A stretch of DNA of 64,000 nt from DASZQY01 sp963843565 (GTDB lineage: Bacteria; Pseudomonadota; Alphaproteobacteria; Rhizobiales; Kaistiaceae). Positions 56,919 through 64,000 of this stretch are shown one piece after another. The notes under the pieces are model-generated. The model did no database searches and was not told where the DNA came from. It saw only the letters and a list, made by a program, of their open reading frames with translations. Every line of letters starts with the position of its first letter. The first letter of the stretch is position 1. The translations under genes were made by a program, and so were the position numbers. The stretch is from contig CAWJKY010000003.1 of assembly GCA_963843565.1 (NCBI GenBank), positions 1,178,001 through 1,242,000 of the forward strand, in the 5' to 3' direction.

Positions 56919-59126
56919 CTCAAACGAAATGGCCTCCGGAAAACACGGGGCGGTTCACTTGCGCTCAAGAAATCGTCTATCAAAGTCGTAGGCCCATGCG
57001 TCGCGTTTCGTTTGGAGCCCGTTTGAGACGACGCGAAACACGGCGCGATCTTGGCTGGTCGTGGTCCACGACTTACTCCGTTTGTCAGCGATCGGAACGA
57101 GGCTATCCCAATCGTTGCTGGTCTGATTGATCCAATTGTGTTTCCGGTCGGGCTGAACCGCATCGAACACGACGCTTGAGAGCCTGTTAGCCGACAGGAA
57201 GGCGAGCTTCTCTTCGGCCGTTTCCATTTCTGGCCGCCGGGCATAGTGGATCGTCGCCAGCGACGTGCCCTTCCGCTTGACGAAGAAGGCGATCGCGACG
57301 CCGGTCTGAATTCCGAAGACGTTGTGCTTGGTTCCCGAGATCTTCGGGTTGGCGCGCACGTCGCCGCCGAGGTCCATGATCCAGATATCGGCAAAGTCCT
57401 CAGCGACGACCTTGCGGAACCCGTCAAAAGCCGCCTTCTCGATGTAGTTGCGGTTGGTGATGAGGGCGAGAATGCCGTCTCCCTTCAGCCGGTCCGCCGA
57501 CCAGCGAAAGAAGCGTGTGTACATATCGTAAAGCGAATTCTGGTTCTGCGCGGTGCCCTGCGCGCCGTAGGTCGTGCGGATACGCTCGTCCACCCGCCGG
57601 TACGGCCGGTTGGGATTTTGCGAGTTGAAGTTCTCCTGCCAGGCGTTGTAGGGCGGATTGCCGATGATGACGCTGATCTTGCGCTTGTTCTGCCGCTTGA
57701 TGCGCTCGACGTTTTCCTCGCTGAGGCTGCCGAACAGATCGTGCTGATGGCCGGCATAGATGCCGAGACCAGCGGTATTGTCCAGCGTGTCGACGAAGCA
57801 GAGATTCGGGTATTCTTCATAGGCTCCCGTGATGGCAGCGTAGGTCGCTTCAATGTTCAGGTTAGCGACGTAGTAGGGCAGGATCGCCACCTCGTTGGCG
57901 TGCAACTCTTCGCGGTATTTGTGGCGAAGCTTCTCCTTTTGCCCGCGGAAGTGCTCGATCAGTTCGGCGATGAAGGTGCCGGTGCCGCAGGCCGGATCGA
58001 GGATTTCGACGTTCTTGTCGATCAACGCCTTGCCAAAATGCTTCTGGCACAACCAGTCGGCGCTCTCGACCATGAAGCGGACGATCTCGTTCGGGGTGTA
58101 GACCACGCCCAGCCGGTCGGCAGCCTTCCTGTTGTATACCTTGTAGAAGCCCTCATAGATCGTCTTGAGAAACGCCTGCTTCTCGTGGTGGCTGGAAACC
58201 AGCGCGGCGGTGCTCCTGATCGCCGCGTAGTATGAGCGAAGGGCATTGAGCGTGTTGTGCTTGACCGCGCCGGTGAAGAACGTCCCCTCCAGCGCGTAAA
58301 GCTCCTTGGCAACGTTGTTCTCGCGGTGGAAGCCGCTGTCGCTGAAGACCTGGCTGAAAATCTCCTCGGTCAGGATGTGCTGGATCAGCATCTCGCGCAC
58401 ATCGGCCGCGGTGACGCTCGGATTGATCGTCTCCTGCGCGTGCTTGAGAAACTTTACCGCCGCTTCGCGAAAGGCCGGGTTCTCCTTCTCGGCCTTGTCT
58501 ATCATGTCGCGGAGCGCGCCGAGCACAGCCGGCAGGTCTGCCTTGAACTGCGCGACCGCGGCGCGGAACTCCGCAATTTCCGGACGTTCCCACTGGAAGA
58601 ACAGCGAGACCAGGCGCGCGAGCGCATCCGTCTCCTGCATCGAACAGCGGGTAACCTCCTGCCGGTTCTGGATCAGAACAGCGGTGTCGGAGTTTTCAAA
58701 GATGATGTTATCTTGCGGGTAGCCGAGCCGGAACTTCTTGGCGATCTCTGTGTCTAGATCGTCGTTTGTGTCCTTGGCCTCCCAGAAGCCATGCGGGACG
58801 CGGAGGTCATACAGGATCGTGCCGTCGGGATAGACCTTCGTCTTCAGCGGCGTGTTGTATTCGAGCTCCTCGACGAAGGTGAGGTTTTGCGATCGCGCCC
58901 AGTTGCGGAGCAACTGACGGAAGGCGGCCCGGATCACCTGCTCGGTATTCGTGCCCGACACGCGCTTCAGCGTTTGAAGCTCGTTCAGATACTCGTTTAT
59001 GAGAAGCTGGCTCATGCGCCCCAGGAATCAGCGGGTTGTATCCGAGTGTTGCCTCAATTTTGGCAATAGACCAAGCGCCTGTGACCCAGGACGCCTTCTC
59101 GGGTGACACAGGCGGTGACGCCGCGC

Positions 59127-59167
59127 CGTCATGGCATGGATGGCCGGCTCAGGGGCCGGCCATGACG
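59127..59167. repeat. REP-like palindrome
   Basis: ATGGCCGGC and GCCGGCCAT arms within CGTCATGG...CATGACG flanks, about 41 bases. This is a common Rhizobiales-type intergenic palindrome. A second, shorter one (GGAGCCGGCGAACC region, 59200-59250) follows. They lie between the split restriction-modification gene and the antitoxin. Confidence 0.6.
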
Positions 59168-59264
59168 GTGGTGGGTGGGAGCCGACGCGGCCCCCTCACC
59201 CGGTTCGTCGGCGGAGCCGGCGAACCACCCTCCCCCACAAGGAGGGGTTTAGGACCGCAGCGGG

Positions 59265-59561
59265 CTAAGCCGCCAGCGCCCGCTTCACCGCCTCGGGCTC
59301 GCGCTGGATCACCAAGAGATAAGCGCGGACGGCGCCATCCGGTTTCGACCGCCCCTGCTCCCAATCGCGGATGCGGGCCGCGCTGAAACCATAGCGCTTG
59401 GCGAAGGCCGCCTGCGAAAGCTTGAGCTTGCGGCGCAGCGCCTTGACGTCGATCTCGTCGGGAACGTGGATCACGTAGGTGGCGGGATCGAGCTCACCAC
59501 GGGCAATGGCGAGCGCCTGCCTGGCGCCTTCGATGATCCGGTTCTTGCGCTTCGTCGTCAC
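59265..59561 (-). CDS. XRE/HigA-like antitoxin
   Basis: 98 residues. N-terminal part IIEGARQALAIARGELDPAT, then helix-turn-helix LRRKLKLSQAAFAKRYGFSA with IRDWEQGRSKPDG, the HigA/MqsA-like pattern. By family it neutralises the toxin and represses the operon. The GTG start overlaps the toxin stop by four bases (GTGA), the toxin-first order of HigBA-type systems. Confidence 0.88.
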   Translation of the reverse strand: MTTKRKNRIIEGARQALAIARGELDPATYVIHVPDEIDVKALRRKLKLSQAAFAKRYGFSAARIRDWEQGRSKPDGAVRAYLLVIQREPEAVKRALAA

Positions 59562-59929
59562 CGGCGGGTTCCTTTCCTTGTGCGCCTGAGGGCCGCTGCG
59601 CGCCAAGCTTCGGGGAGCGCCGTCAGCACCTTCCGCAGTTCGTTCCGTTCGGCCTTCGACAGGTTCGCCTGCGTTCCCTTGCCGTAGACGTCGAGCAGGA
59701 ACACGGGAATGTCGACGCCGGCGCAAAACGTTACGACACGATAGCCGCCGCTCTTGCCCTTGCCGCGCCCGGCGAAGCGGACTTTCCGCGCGCCACCGGT
59801 TCCCGGCATGAGATCGCCGGCATCCGGGTTGCGGGCGATCCAGTCGACGATGCGACGGCGGTCACCCTCGTCAAGGCCCTCGTCCTTCGCGGACGCCAGA
59901 AATGCAGGCGTTTCGATGACCGTTTGCAC
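59558..59929 (-). CDS. RelE/HigB-family toxin
   Basis: 123 residues. RelE-fold toxin: DEGDRRRIVDWIARNPDAGD, GTGGARKVRFAGRGKGKSGG, YRVVTFCAGVDIPVFLLDVY and the basic tail TQANLSKAERNELRKVL. Probably a ribosome-dependent mRNA interferase. First gene of a two-gene operon whose promoter and operator are upstream. Confidence 0.9.
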   Translation of the reverse strand: MQTVIETPAFLASAKDEGLDEGDRRRIVDWIARNPDAGDLMPGTGGARKVRFAGRGKGKSGGYRVVTFCAGVDIPVFLLDVYGKGTQANLSKAERNELRKVLTALPEAWRAAALRRTRKGTRR

Positions 59930-59937
59930 CGGCGCGG

Positions 59938-59966
59938 ACTATACGGAGTTTCCGTATATGGGTCAA
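59938..59966 (-). promoter_or_regulatory. toxin-antitoxin promoter with embedded operator
   Basis: On the reverse strand TTGACC (59966-59961) and TATAGT (59943-59938) are exactly 17 bases apart. TATACGGAGTTTCCGTATA (59940-59958) is an 8-3-8 perfect inverted repeat in the spacer, overlapping the -10. The toxin start is nine bases beyond the -10. It is a likely binding site for the antitoxin, giving autorepression. Confidence 0.8.
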
Positions 59967-59977
59967 GGGTGAGATGG

Positions 59978-59997
59978 ATTCCCGCGTTCGCGGGAAT
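59978..59997. repeat. short perfect palindrome of intergenic type
   Basis: ATTCCCGCG and CGCGGGAAT around TT, 20 bases. This CCCGC...GCGGGAAT motif is common between genes in Alphaproteobacteria. It lies 11 bases upstream of the toxin promoter -35. Confidence 0.6.
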
Positions 59998-60024
59998 GAG
60001 CGGTGGGGCTGGCGCGGGGCTAAC

Positions 60025-60060
60025 GTGGGCACAGGCGCGCGTTGCGCGCCCTTTGCCCAC
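60025..60060. repeat. imperfect palindrome of intergenic type
   Basis: GTGGGCACAGGCGCGC and GCGCGCCCTTTGCCCAC pair with two or three mismatches; the tail CCTACGAG follows. It resembles widespread Rhizobiales repeats with GTGGGCA ends, and lies between the toxin-antitoxin operon and the thioredoxin/CcdA gene. Confidence 0.6.
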
Positions 60061-60121
60061 CCTACGAGGCCCGCGGATGTTCGGCGGTTCAAGGGGGAGG
60101 TTGGGGACCCGCCCTTCCCCC

Positions 60122-61265
60122 TCACACCCACCCCGTCCACCAGGCCCAGAGCATCCAGGCGCCGAGCGCCAGGAGGATGAGGCCGGCGATCAGGTGCAGG
60201 GTGCGCAGGTTCCCGGTGCGCCATTTCTCGACCCGCGCCGCGGTGGTGTAGCCGGCGTAGATCGCGCCGGTGATGACCAGCATCGGCAGGATGAAGATGG
60301 CGTTGTAGAGGACCAGCCAGAGGAGCGCCTCGGGGCGCGTGGCGGTCCGCGCCAGGAGGCCGAGGATGACGATGTACGGCCCCGACGTGCAGGGCAGCAG
60401 GAACAGGCTGACCAGGAAGCCGATGGCGAAGGCGCCGGGGACGGAGGTGACGCCGCCCATGAGGCGCTTCAGCGCCGGGCGCCAGGCAAGCGGCACCTCC
60501 ATGACGAACCAGCGGCCGTACCAGAGGAAGTCCTTGAGGTTGAAGAGGCCGATGAGGACGGCGAGGACGCCGACCGCGACGTAGAGCGCCTGCGTGACGC
60601 CGGCGGCGGCGACGGCGGAATAAAGCCCGACGCCCATCAGGTAATACGAGATGAAGATCGACGCCGAGAAGGCGAGGCCGGCGTAAAGCGCGCGGCGGCG
60701 ATTGCCCGCGACCAGCACGGCGCCGATCAACAGCACGAGCACGGCGAAGGCGCACGGGTTGATGGCGTCGACGACCGCGGCCACCACGACGGCGCCCAAC
60801 GTGAGCGTCGGCGGTGGCGAGTCGGGCAGCGCGCCGGGCGCGGGCGCGGCGCCGGCGGAGAAGTGGGTGAGCGGCGAGGCGCAGCCGTCGGTTTCGCAGG
60901 CGGCGATCATGGCGGCGAGGCCGGGCTGCATCGATTCGGAATAGCCGACCACGACGCGCTCGCCCAGGAAGACGGTCGGCACCCCCTCGACCTCCCTGTG
61001 GTAGGCGGCGGCGAGCTGCTGGAACAGACGGGCGTTGTCGTCGTTGAAGTAGACCTCGAACTCATGGATCTGGAGGCGCGGGTGGGCCTCCTGAATGGTC
61101 GCGAGGTAGGCGCGGAGCGCCGCGCAGTGCGGGCAGCCCTGACCGTAGAAGAGGACGAGATCGACGGGAGGCGCCGCTGGTTTCGGCGCGCACCGCTCCC
61201 GGCGGCGCGGCGGAGAGGCCAAACGCAGAGGCGAGCAACAGAAGGAGGAAAACGACCCTGCGCAT
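60122..61265 (-). CDS. thioredoxin-fold plus CcdA/DsbD-like membrane protein, apparent frameshift near 61179
   Basis: Read through one frameshift: 380 residues. Signal peptide RRVVFLLLLLASAFGLSAA with cleavage near VRAE. Then the frame breaks: one extra base at about 61179 separates the signal peptide from PPVDLVLFYGQGCPHC (C44/C47 in the corrected chain), a thioredoxin-like redox site. A membrane part with six helices follows, with one Cys each in DAINPCAFAV and LFLLPCTSGPY, the CcdA/DsbD pair. It would carry electrons across the membrane to a periplasmic thiol. Without correction the product would lack its signal peptide. Flanked by palindromic repeats on both sides. Confidence 0.75.
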
Positions 61266-61385
61266 TGACCAACCCCCGCGCGCCGTCAAGAGCAGCCCAG
61301 CGGAGTGATGCGAGCTTGCACGGGACGGGCGGTCGGCGCCTTGAGGGAGGTCAAGGCGGGGGATTTCGGAAAGGGGGCGGGGCGG

Positions 61386-61511
61386 CCCCCTCACCCGGCC
61401 GCTTCGCGGCCCTCCGGCCGTCGCTTACGCTCCGGCGTTCGTCGCTCGAAACAGTCCACCGGACTGTTTCGCTCGCTGCGCTCACCGTTCCTCACCCCCT
61501 CAAGGGGGAGG
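61386..61511. repeat. compound palindromic repeat upstream of the thioredoxin/CcdA and uvrD genes
   Basis: Three dyads in 126 bases: GGCCGC-TTC-GCGGCC, CGAAACAGTCC-ACC-GGACTGTTTCG (61447-61471, 11-bp arms) and CCCCCT-CA-AGGGGG (61495-61508). The CCCCCTCACCCGG start and AAGGGGGAGG end are typical of Rhizobiales intergenic repeats. It fills most of the 330-base divergent interval 61266-61595; I see nothing else there. Confidence 0.65.
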
Positions 61512-61595
61512 TTCATCCCTGCCTCTTTCGGGCAAGGGATACGTGGCGTGTTCTGCTAGTGTTCTCGCCTCTGGATTCGTATATGTCGGGCAGCA

Positions 61596-64000
61596 ATGAC
61601 CGAACCCCTGAAGCGCGCGGGCAGCACGCCGCCTGTGGCGGACGATGACCCCACCCACCAGCCTGGCTCCCCCTCCCCGGACCGGGGCGGGATAAGCGCC
61701 CCTGCCCCCAAAGCCGGCGGCATCGCCGAGCGGGCGATGGGCGGGCCGGCGAAGGCCTATCTCGACCGGCTGAACCCGGAACAGCGCGCGGCGGTGGAGG
61801 CGACCGAGGGGCCGGTGCTGGTGCTGGCCGGTGCGGGCACCGGCAAGACGCGGGTGCTGACCACGCGGGTGGCGCATCTGCTCGCCACCGGCCTCGCCAA
61901 GCCATGGCAGATCCTCTGCGTGACCTTCACCAACAAGGCAGCGCGCGAGATGAAGCTGCGCGTCGGCGACCTGATCGGCGGCACGGTCGAGGGCATGCAG
62001 TGGCTGGGCACGTTCCACTCGATCGGCGCGAAGATCCTGCGCCGCCACGCGGAGCTCGCCGGGCTGAAATCGGACTTCACCATTCTCGACACCGACGACC
62101 AGATCCGCCTGATGAAGCAGATCATCCAGGCGGAAGGGATCGACGAGAAGCGCTGGCCGGCGCGGCAGCTCGCCGGGCTGATCGACCACTGGAAGAATCG
62201 CGGGCTGGCGCCGTCGGAAGTCTCCGAAGGCGACGGGCGGGTGTTCGCCGACGGGCGCGGCAAGAAGCTCTACACCGCCTATCAGGCGCGGCTCAGGACC
62301 CTCAACGCCGCCGACTTCGGCGACCTGCTGCTCGAGCCGCTGCGCATCCTCAAGGCCAATCCGGACATCCTCGCCGACTATCACAACCGCTTCCGCTACA
62401 TCCTGGTCGACGAGTATCAGGACACCAACGTCTGCCAGTACCTGTGGCTGCGGCTGCTGGCGCAGGGCAAGCGCAACATCTGCTGCGTCGGCGACGACGA
62501 CCAGTCGATCTACGGCTGGCGCGGCGCCGAGGTCGACAACATCCTGCGCTTCGAGAAGGATTTTCCGGGCGCCAAGGTGATCCGCCTGGAGCGCAACTAC
62601 CGCTCGACCTCGCACATCCTCGGCGCCGCCTCGCACCTCATCGCCCACAACGAGGGGCGGCTCGGCAAGACGCTGTTCACCGACGAGAAGGACCCGGACG
62701 CAGTGCGCGTCACGGTCGCCTCGTCGTGGGACAGTGAGCAGGAGGCGCGCGCTGTCGGCGAGGAGATCGAGGCGCTGCAGGCCAAGGGCCATACGCTGAA
62801 CGAGATCGCGATCCTGGTGCGGGCGTCGTTCCAGATGCGCGCCTTCGAGGACCGCTTCGTCACCCTCGGCCTCAACTATCGCGTCATCGGCGGCCCGCGC
62901 TTCTACGAGCGCGCCGAGATCCGCGATGCGCTCGCCTATTTCCGCGCAACGGTGTCTCCGGCCGACGACCTCGCCTTCGAGCGGATCGTCAACACGCCCA
63001 GGCGCGGCATCGGCGAGACGAGCATCAAGGCGCTCCACGACCGGGCGCGGCAGATGAAGGCGCCGCTGATGGCGGCGGCCGCCGAGATCGTCGAGACCGA
63101 CGAGATCGCGGCGCGCACGCGCGCCTCGCTTCGCGACCTGCTCGCCTCGTTCGCGCGCTGGCGCCTGAAGCTCGACGCGATCCCGCACACCGAACTCGCC
63201 GAGCTGATCCTGGAGGAAAGCGGCTACACGGAGATGTGGCAGGCGGACCGCAGCGCCGACGCGCCGGGGCGGCTGGAAAACCTGAAAGAAATGATCCGCT
63301 CAATGGAAGATTTCGACACCATGGTCGGCTTCCTCGAACACGTCTCGCTGGTCATGGACGCGGACGCGGAAGGCGGCAACGACGCGGTCAACATCATGAC
63401 GCTCCATTCGGCCAAGGGGCTGGAGTTCGACACGGTGTTCCTGCCCGGCTGGGAGGAAGGGCTGTTTCCCTCGCAGCGCACCCTGGACGAGAACGGTCGC
63501 GCCGGGCTCGAGGAAGAGCGCCGCCTTGCCTACGTCGGCATCACGCGGGCGCGGCACCGGGCGCACATCCGCTTCGCCGCCAACCGGCGCATGCACGGGC
63601 TCTGGCAGACGGGCATCCCGTCGCGCTTCCTCGACGAACTGCCCGAGGCGCACGTCGAGGTCATCGAGGAGGCCACCAACTACGGCGGCTACGGCTCGGC
63701 CGCCTACGGCGGCTCGCGCTTCGACACCCGCGACCCCTTCGCCAACACCACCTACGGGACGCCCGGCTGGCAGCGCGCCCAGCGCAACAAGGGCATGGCG
63801 GAGGACGCCGCCGCGGCCACCGGCGGGGGCGGCGGCAAGAAGCGGCGCGGCTTCGACCACCCGCTGAACTCCGGGCCGCGGCTGATCGAGGGAGAGCTGG
63901 TGGCGAAGAGCGTCATCGGCGGGACCAGCGATTATTCGGTCGGCGAGCGCGTCTTCCACCAGAAGTTCGGCTACGGGCGGATCGGCGCTATCGACGGCAA
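61596..64000 (+). CDS. uvrD: UvrD/PcrA superfamily 1 DNA helicase, 3' end outside window
   Basis: 801 codons are visible. A disordered Pro-rich 50-residue head precedes LNPEQRAAVEA. Helicase motifs in order: AGAGTGKTRVL (Walker A), FTNKAAREM, ILVDEYQDTN, CCVGDDDQSIYGWRGA, LERNYRST, VNIMTLHSAKGLEFDTVF and RRLAYVGITRARH. The final segment (VFHQKFGYGRIGAIDG) is the start of the PcrA/UvrD C-terminal Tudor-like domain that contacts RNA polymerase. Functions in nucleotide-excision and mismatch repair. ATG 61596 gives the longest sensible form; ATG 61737 is an alternative. Confidence 0.93.
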   Translation, partial: MTEPLKRAGSTPPVADDDPTHQPGSPSPDRGGISAPAPKAGGIAERAMGGPAKAYLDRLNPEQRAAVEATEGPVLVLAGAGTGKTRVLTTRVAHLLATGLAKPWQILCVTFTNKAAREMKLRVGDLIGGTVEGMQWLGTFHSIGAKILRRHAELAGLKSDFTILDTDDQIRLMKQIIQAEGIDEKRWPARQLAGLIDHWKNRGLAPSEVSEGDGRVFADGRGKKLYTAYQARLRTLNAADFGDLLLEPLRILKANPDILADYHNRFRYILVDEYQDTNVCQYLWLRLLAQGKRNICCVGDDDQSIYGWRGAEVDNILRFEKDFPGAKVIRLERNYRSTSHILGAASHLIAHNEGRLGKTLFTDEKDPDAVRVTVASSWDSEQEARAVGEEIEALQAKGHTLNEIAILVRASFQMRAFEDRFVTLGLNYRVIGGPRFYERAEIRDALAYFRATVSPADDLAFERIVNTPRRGIGETSIKALHDRARQMKAPLMAAAAEIVETDEIAARTRASLRDLLASFARWRLKLDAIPHTELAELILEESGYTEMWQADRSADAPGRLENLKEMIRSMEDFDTMVGFLEHVSLVMDADAEGGNDAVNIMTLHSAKGLEFDTVFLPGWEEGLFPSQRTLDENGRAGLEEERRLAYVGITRARHRAHIRFAANRRMHGLWQTGIPSRFLDELPEAHVEVIEEATNYGGYGSAAYGGSRFDTRDPFANTTYGTPGWQRAQRNKGMAEDAAAATGGGGGKKRRGFDHPLNSGPRLIEGELVAKSVIGGTSDYSVGERVFHQKFGYGRIGAIDG

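Larger units (their letters stand above)
55637..56957 (+). mobile_element. IS3-family insertion sequence, complete, 1321 bp
   Basis: Terminal inverted repeats begin TGAACCG at both ends; over 26 bases, 22 match (left 55637-55662, right 56932-56957). CTTG is duplicated on each side (55633-55636 and 56958-56961). Two overlapping transposase frames are intact. It lies in a restriction-modification gene. The perfect target duplication and undecayed ends suggest recent insertion. Confidence 0.95.
54580..59015 (-). pseudogene. single-chain restriction-modification enzyme split by an IS3-family element
   Basis: The original gene is 1036 codons once the element and one target copy are removed. Residues 1-686 lie at 59015-56958, the rest at 55636-54580. 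The N-terminal nuclease has PD-x14-ExK (D64, E79, K81; FWEAKD). The DNA methyltransferase has motif I DPACGTGTF (340-348) and NPPY (453-456). The lost C-terminal part is the ISP-type target-recognition domain (WNYRLGSRSALEWILDQYKE, VSVETMKIVEAMR). There is no helicase, so it is type IIG/L-like rather than true ISP. Across the junction ERK joins FQWLIDQY in frame. A truncated methylase-nuclease might still be made; specificity would be lost. Confidence 0.9.

Overview
The window is GC-rich (about two thirds G+C) and gene-dense. It looks like a chromosomal segment of a Hyphomicrobiales (Rhizobiales) alphaproteobacterium. The grounds are a CckA cell-cycle kinase, a DksA with a single zinc-finger cysteine, the recA-alaS neighbourhood, an adrenodoxin-type ferredoxin, Rhizobiales-style intergenic palindromes and, most tellingly, a giant 22-residue-repeat coiled-coil protein of the GPR/RgsE growth-pole type, which is known only from unipolarly growing Rhizobiales.

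Layout. 1-3.3 kb: an autotransporter (cut by the left edge), a LuxR-type regulator without a synthase, and between them a perfect lux-box palindrome. 3.3-10.7 kb: rpsD, murI/trmJ (overlapping), an HdeD-like membrane protein, icd, a secreted alpha/beta hydrolase, an aldo-keto reductase and a phosphodiesterase. 10.7-20.1 kb: the reverse-strand recA, alaS, cyclic-nucleotide-gated K+ channel and Kef-type antiporter block, flanked on both sides by stand-alone HEPN-motif genes of lower GC. 20.1-33.5 kb: beta-CASP hydrolase, pseudouridine catabolism (psuK-psuG), sulfotransferase, cckA divergent from fliO, dksA, an SH3 protein, sixA-ycjX-ycjF and a cupin. 33.6-43.1 kb: an RND exporter with a secreted partner, two tandem LUD-domain genes divergent from an HxlR regulator that is followed by a FecR-like gene, then mixed enzymes, a ferredoxin with its reductase, and an Hpt protein. 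43.6-48.3 kb: the GPR-like giant gene. 48.4-53.99 kb: transport and catabolic genes. 54-61.5 kb: an accessory island with a single-chain restriction-modification gene split by an intact IS3-family element, a toxin-antitoxin operon with a readable promoter and operator, several palindromic repeats and a thioredoxin/CcdA-type membrane protein. 61.6 kb to the end: a UvrD/PcrA helicase cut by the right edge.

Four otherwise intact genes (autotransporter, alaS, GPR-like, thioredoxin/CcdA) each carry one apparent single-base insertion. Since alaS is essential, and since removing exactly one base restores the 22-residue phase in the GPR-like gene, sequence error is the simplest explanation. The restriction-modification gene differs: its disruption is a real transposition, with a 4-bp target duplication and an exactly restorable reading frame.

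The best candidates for new biology are the LuxR / lux box / autotransporter unit, the LUD pair with an HxlR operator lying on its promoter, the repeat architecture of the growth-pole protein, and the two solitary HEPN genes around recA-alaS. No tRNA, rRNA, CRISPR array or replication origin was found.
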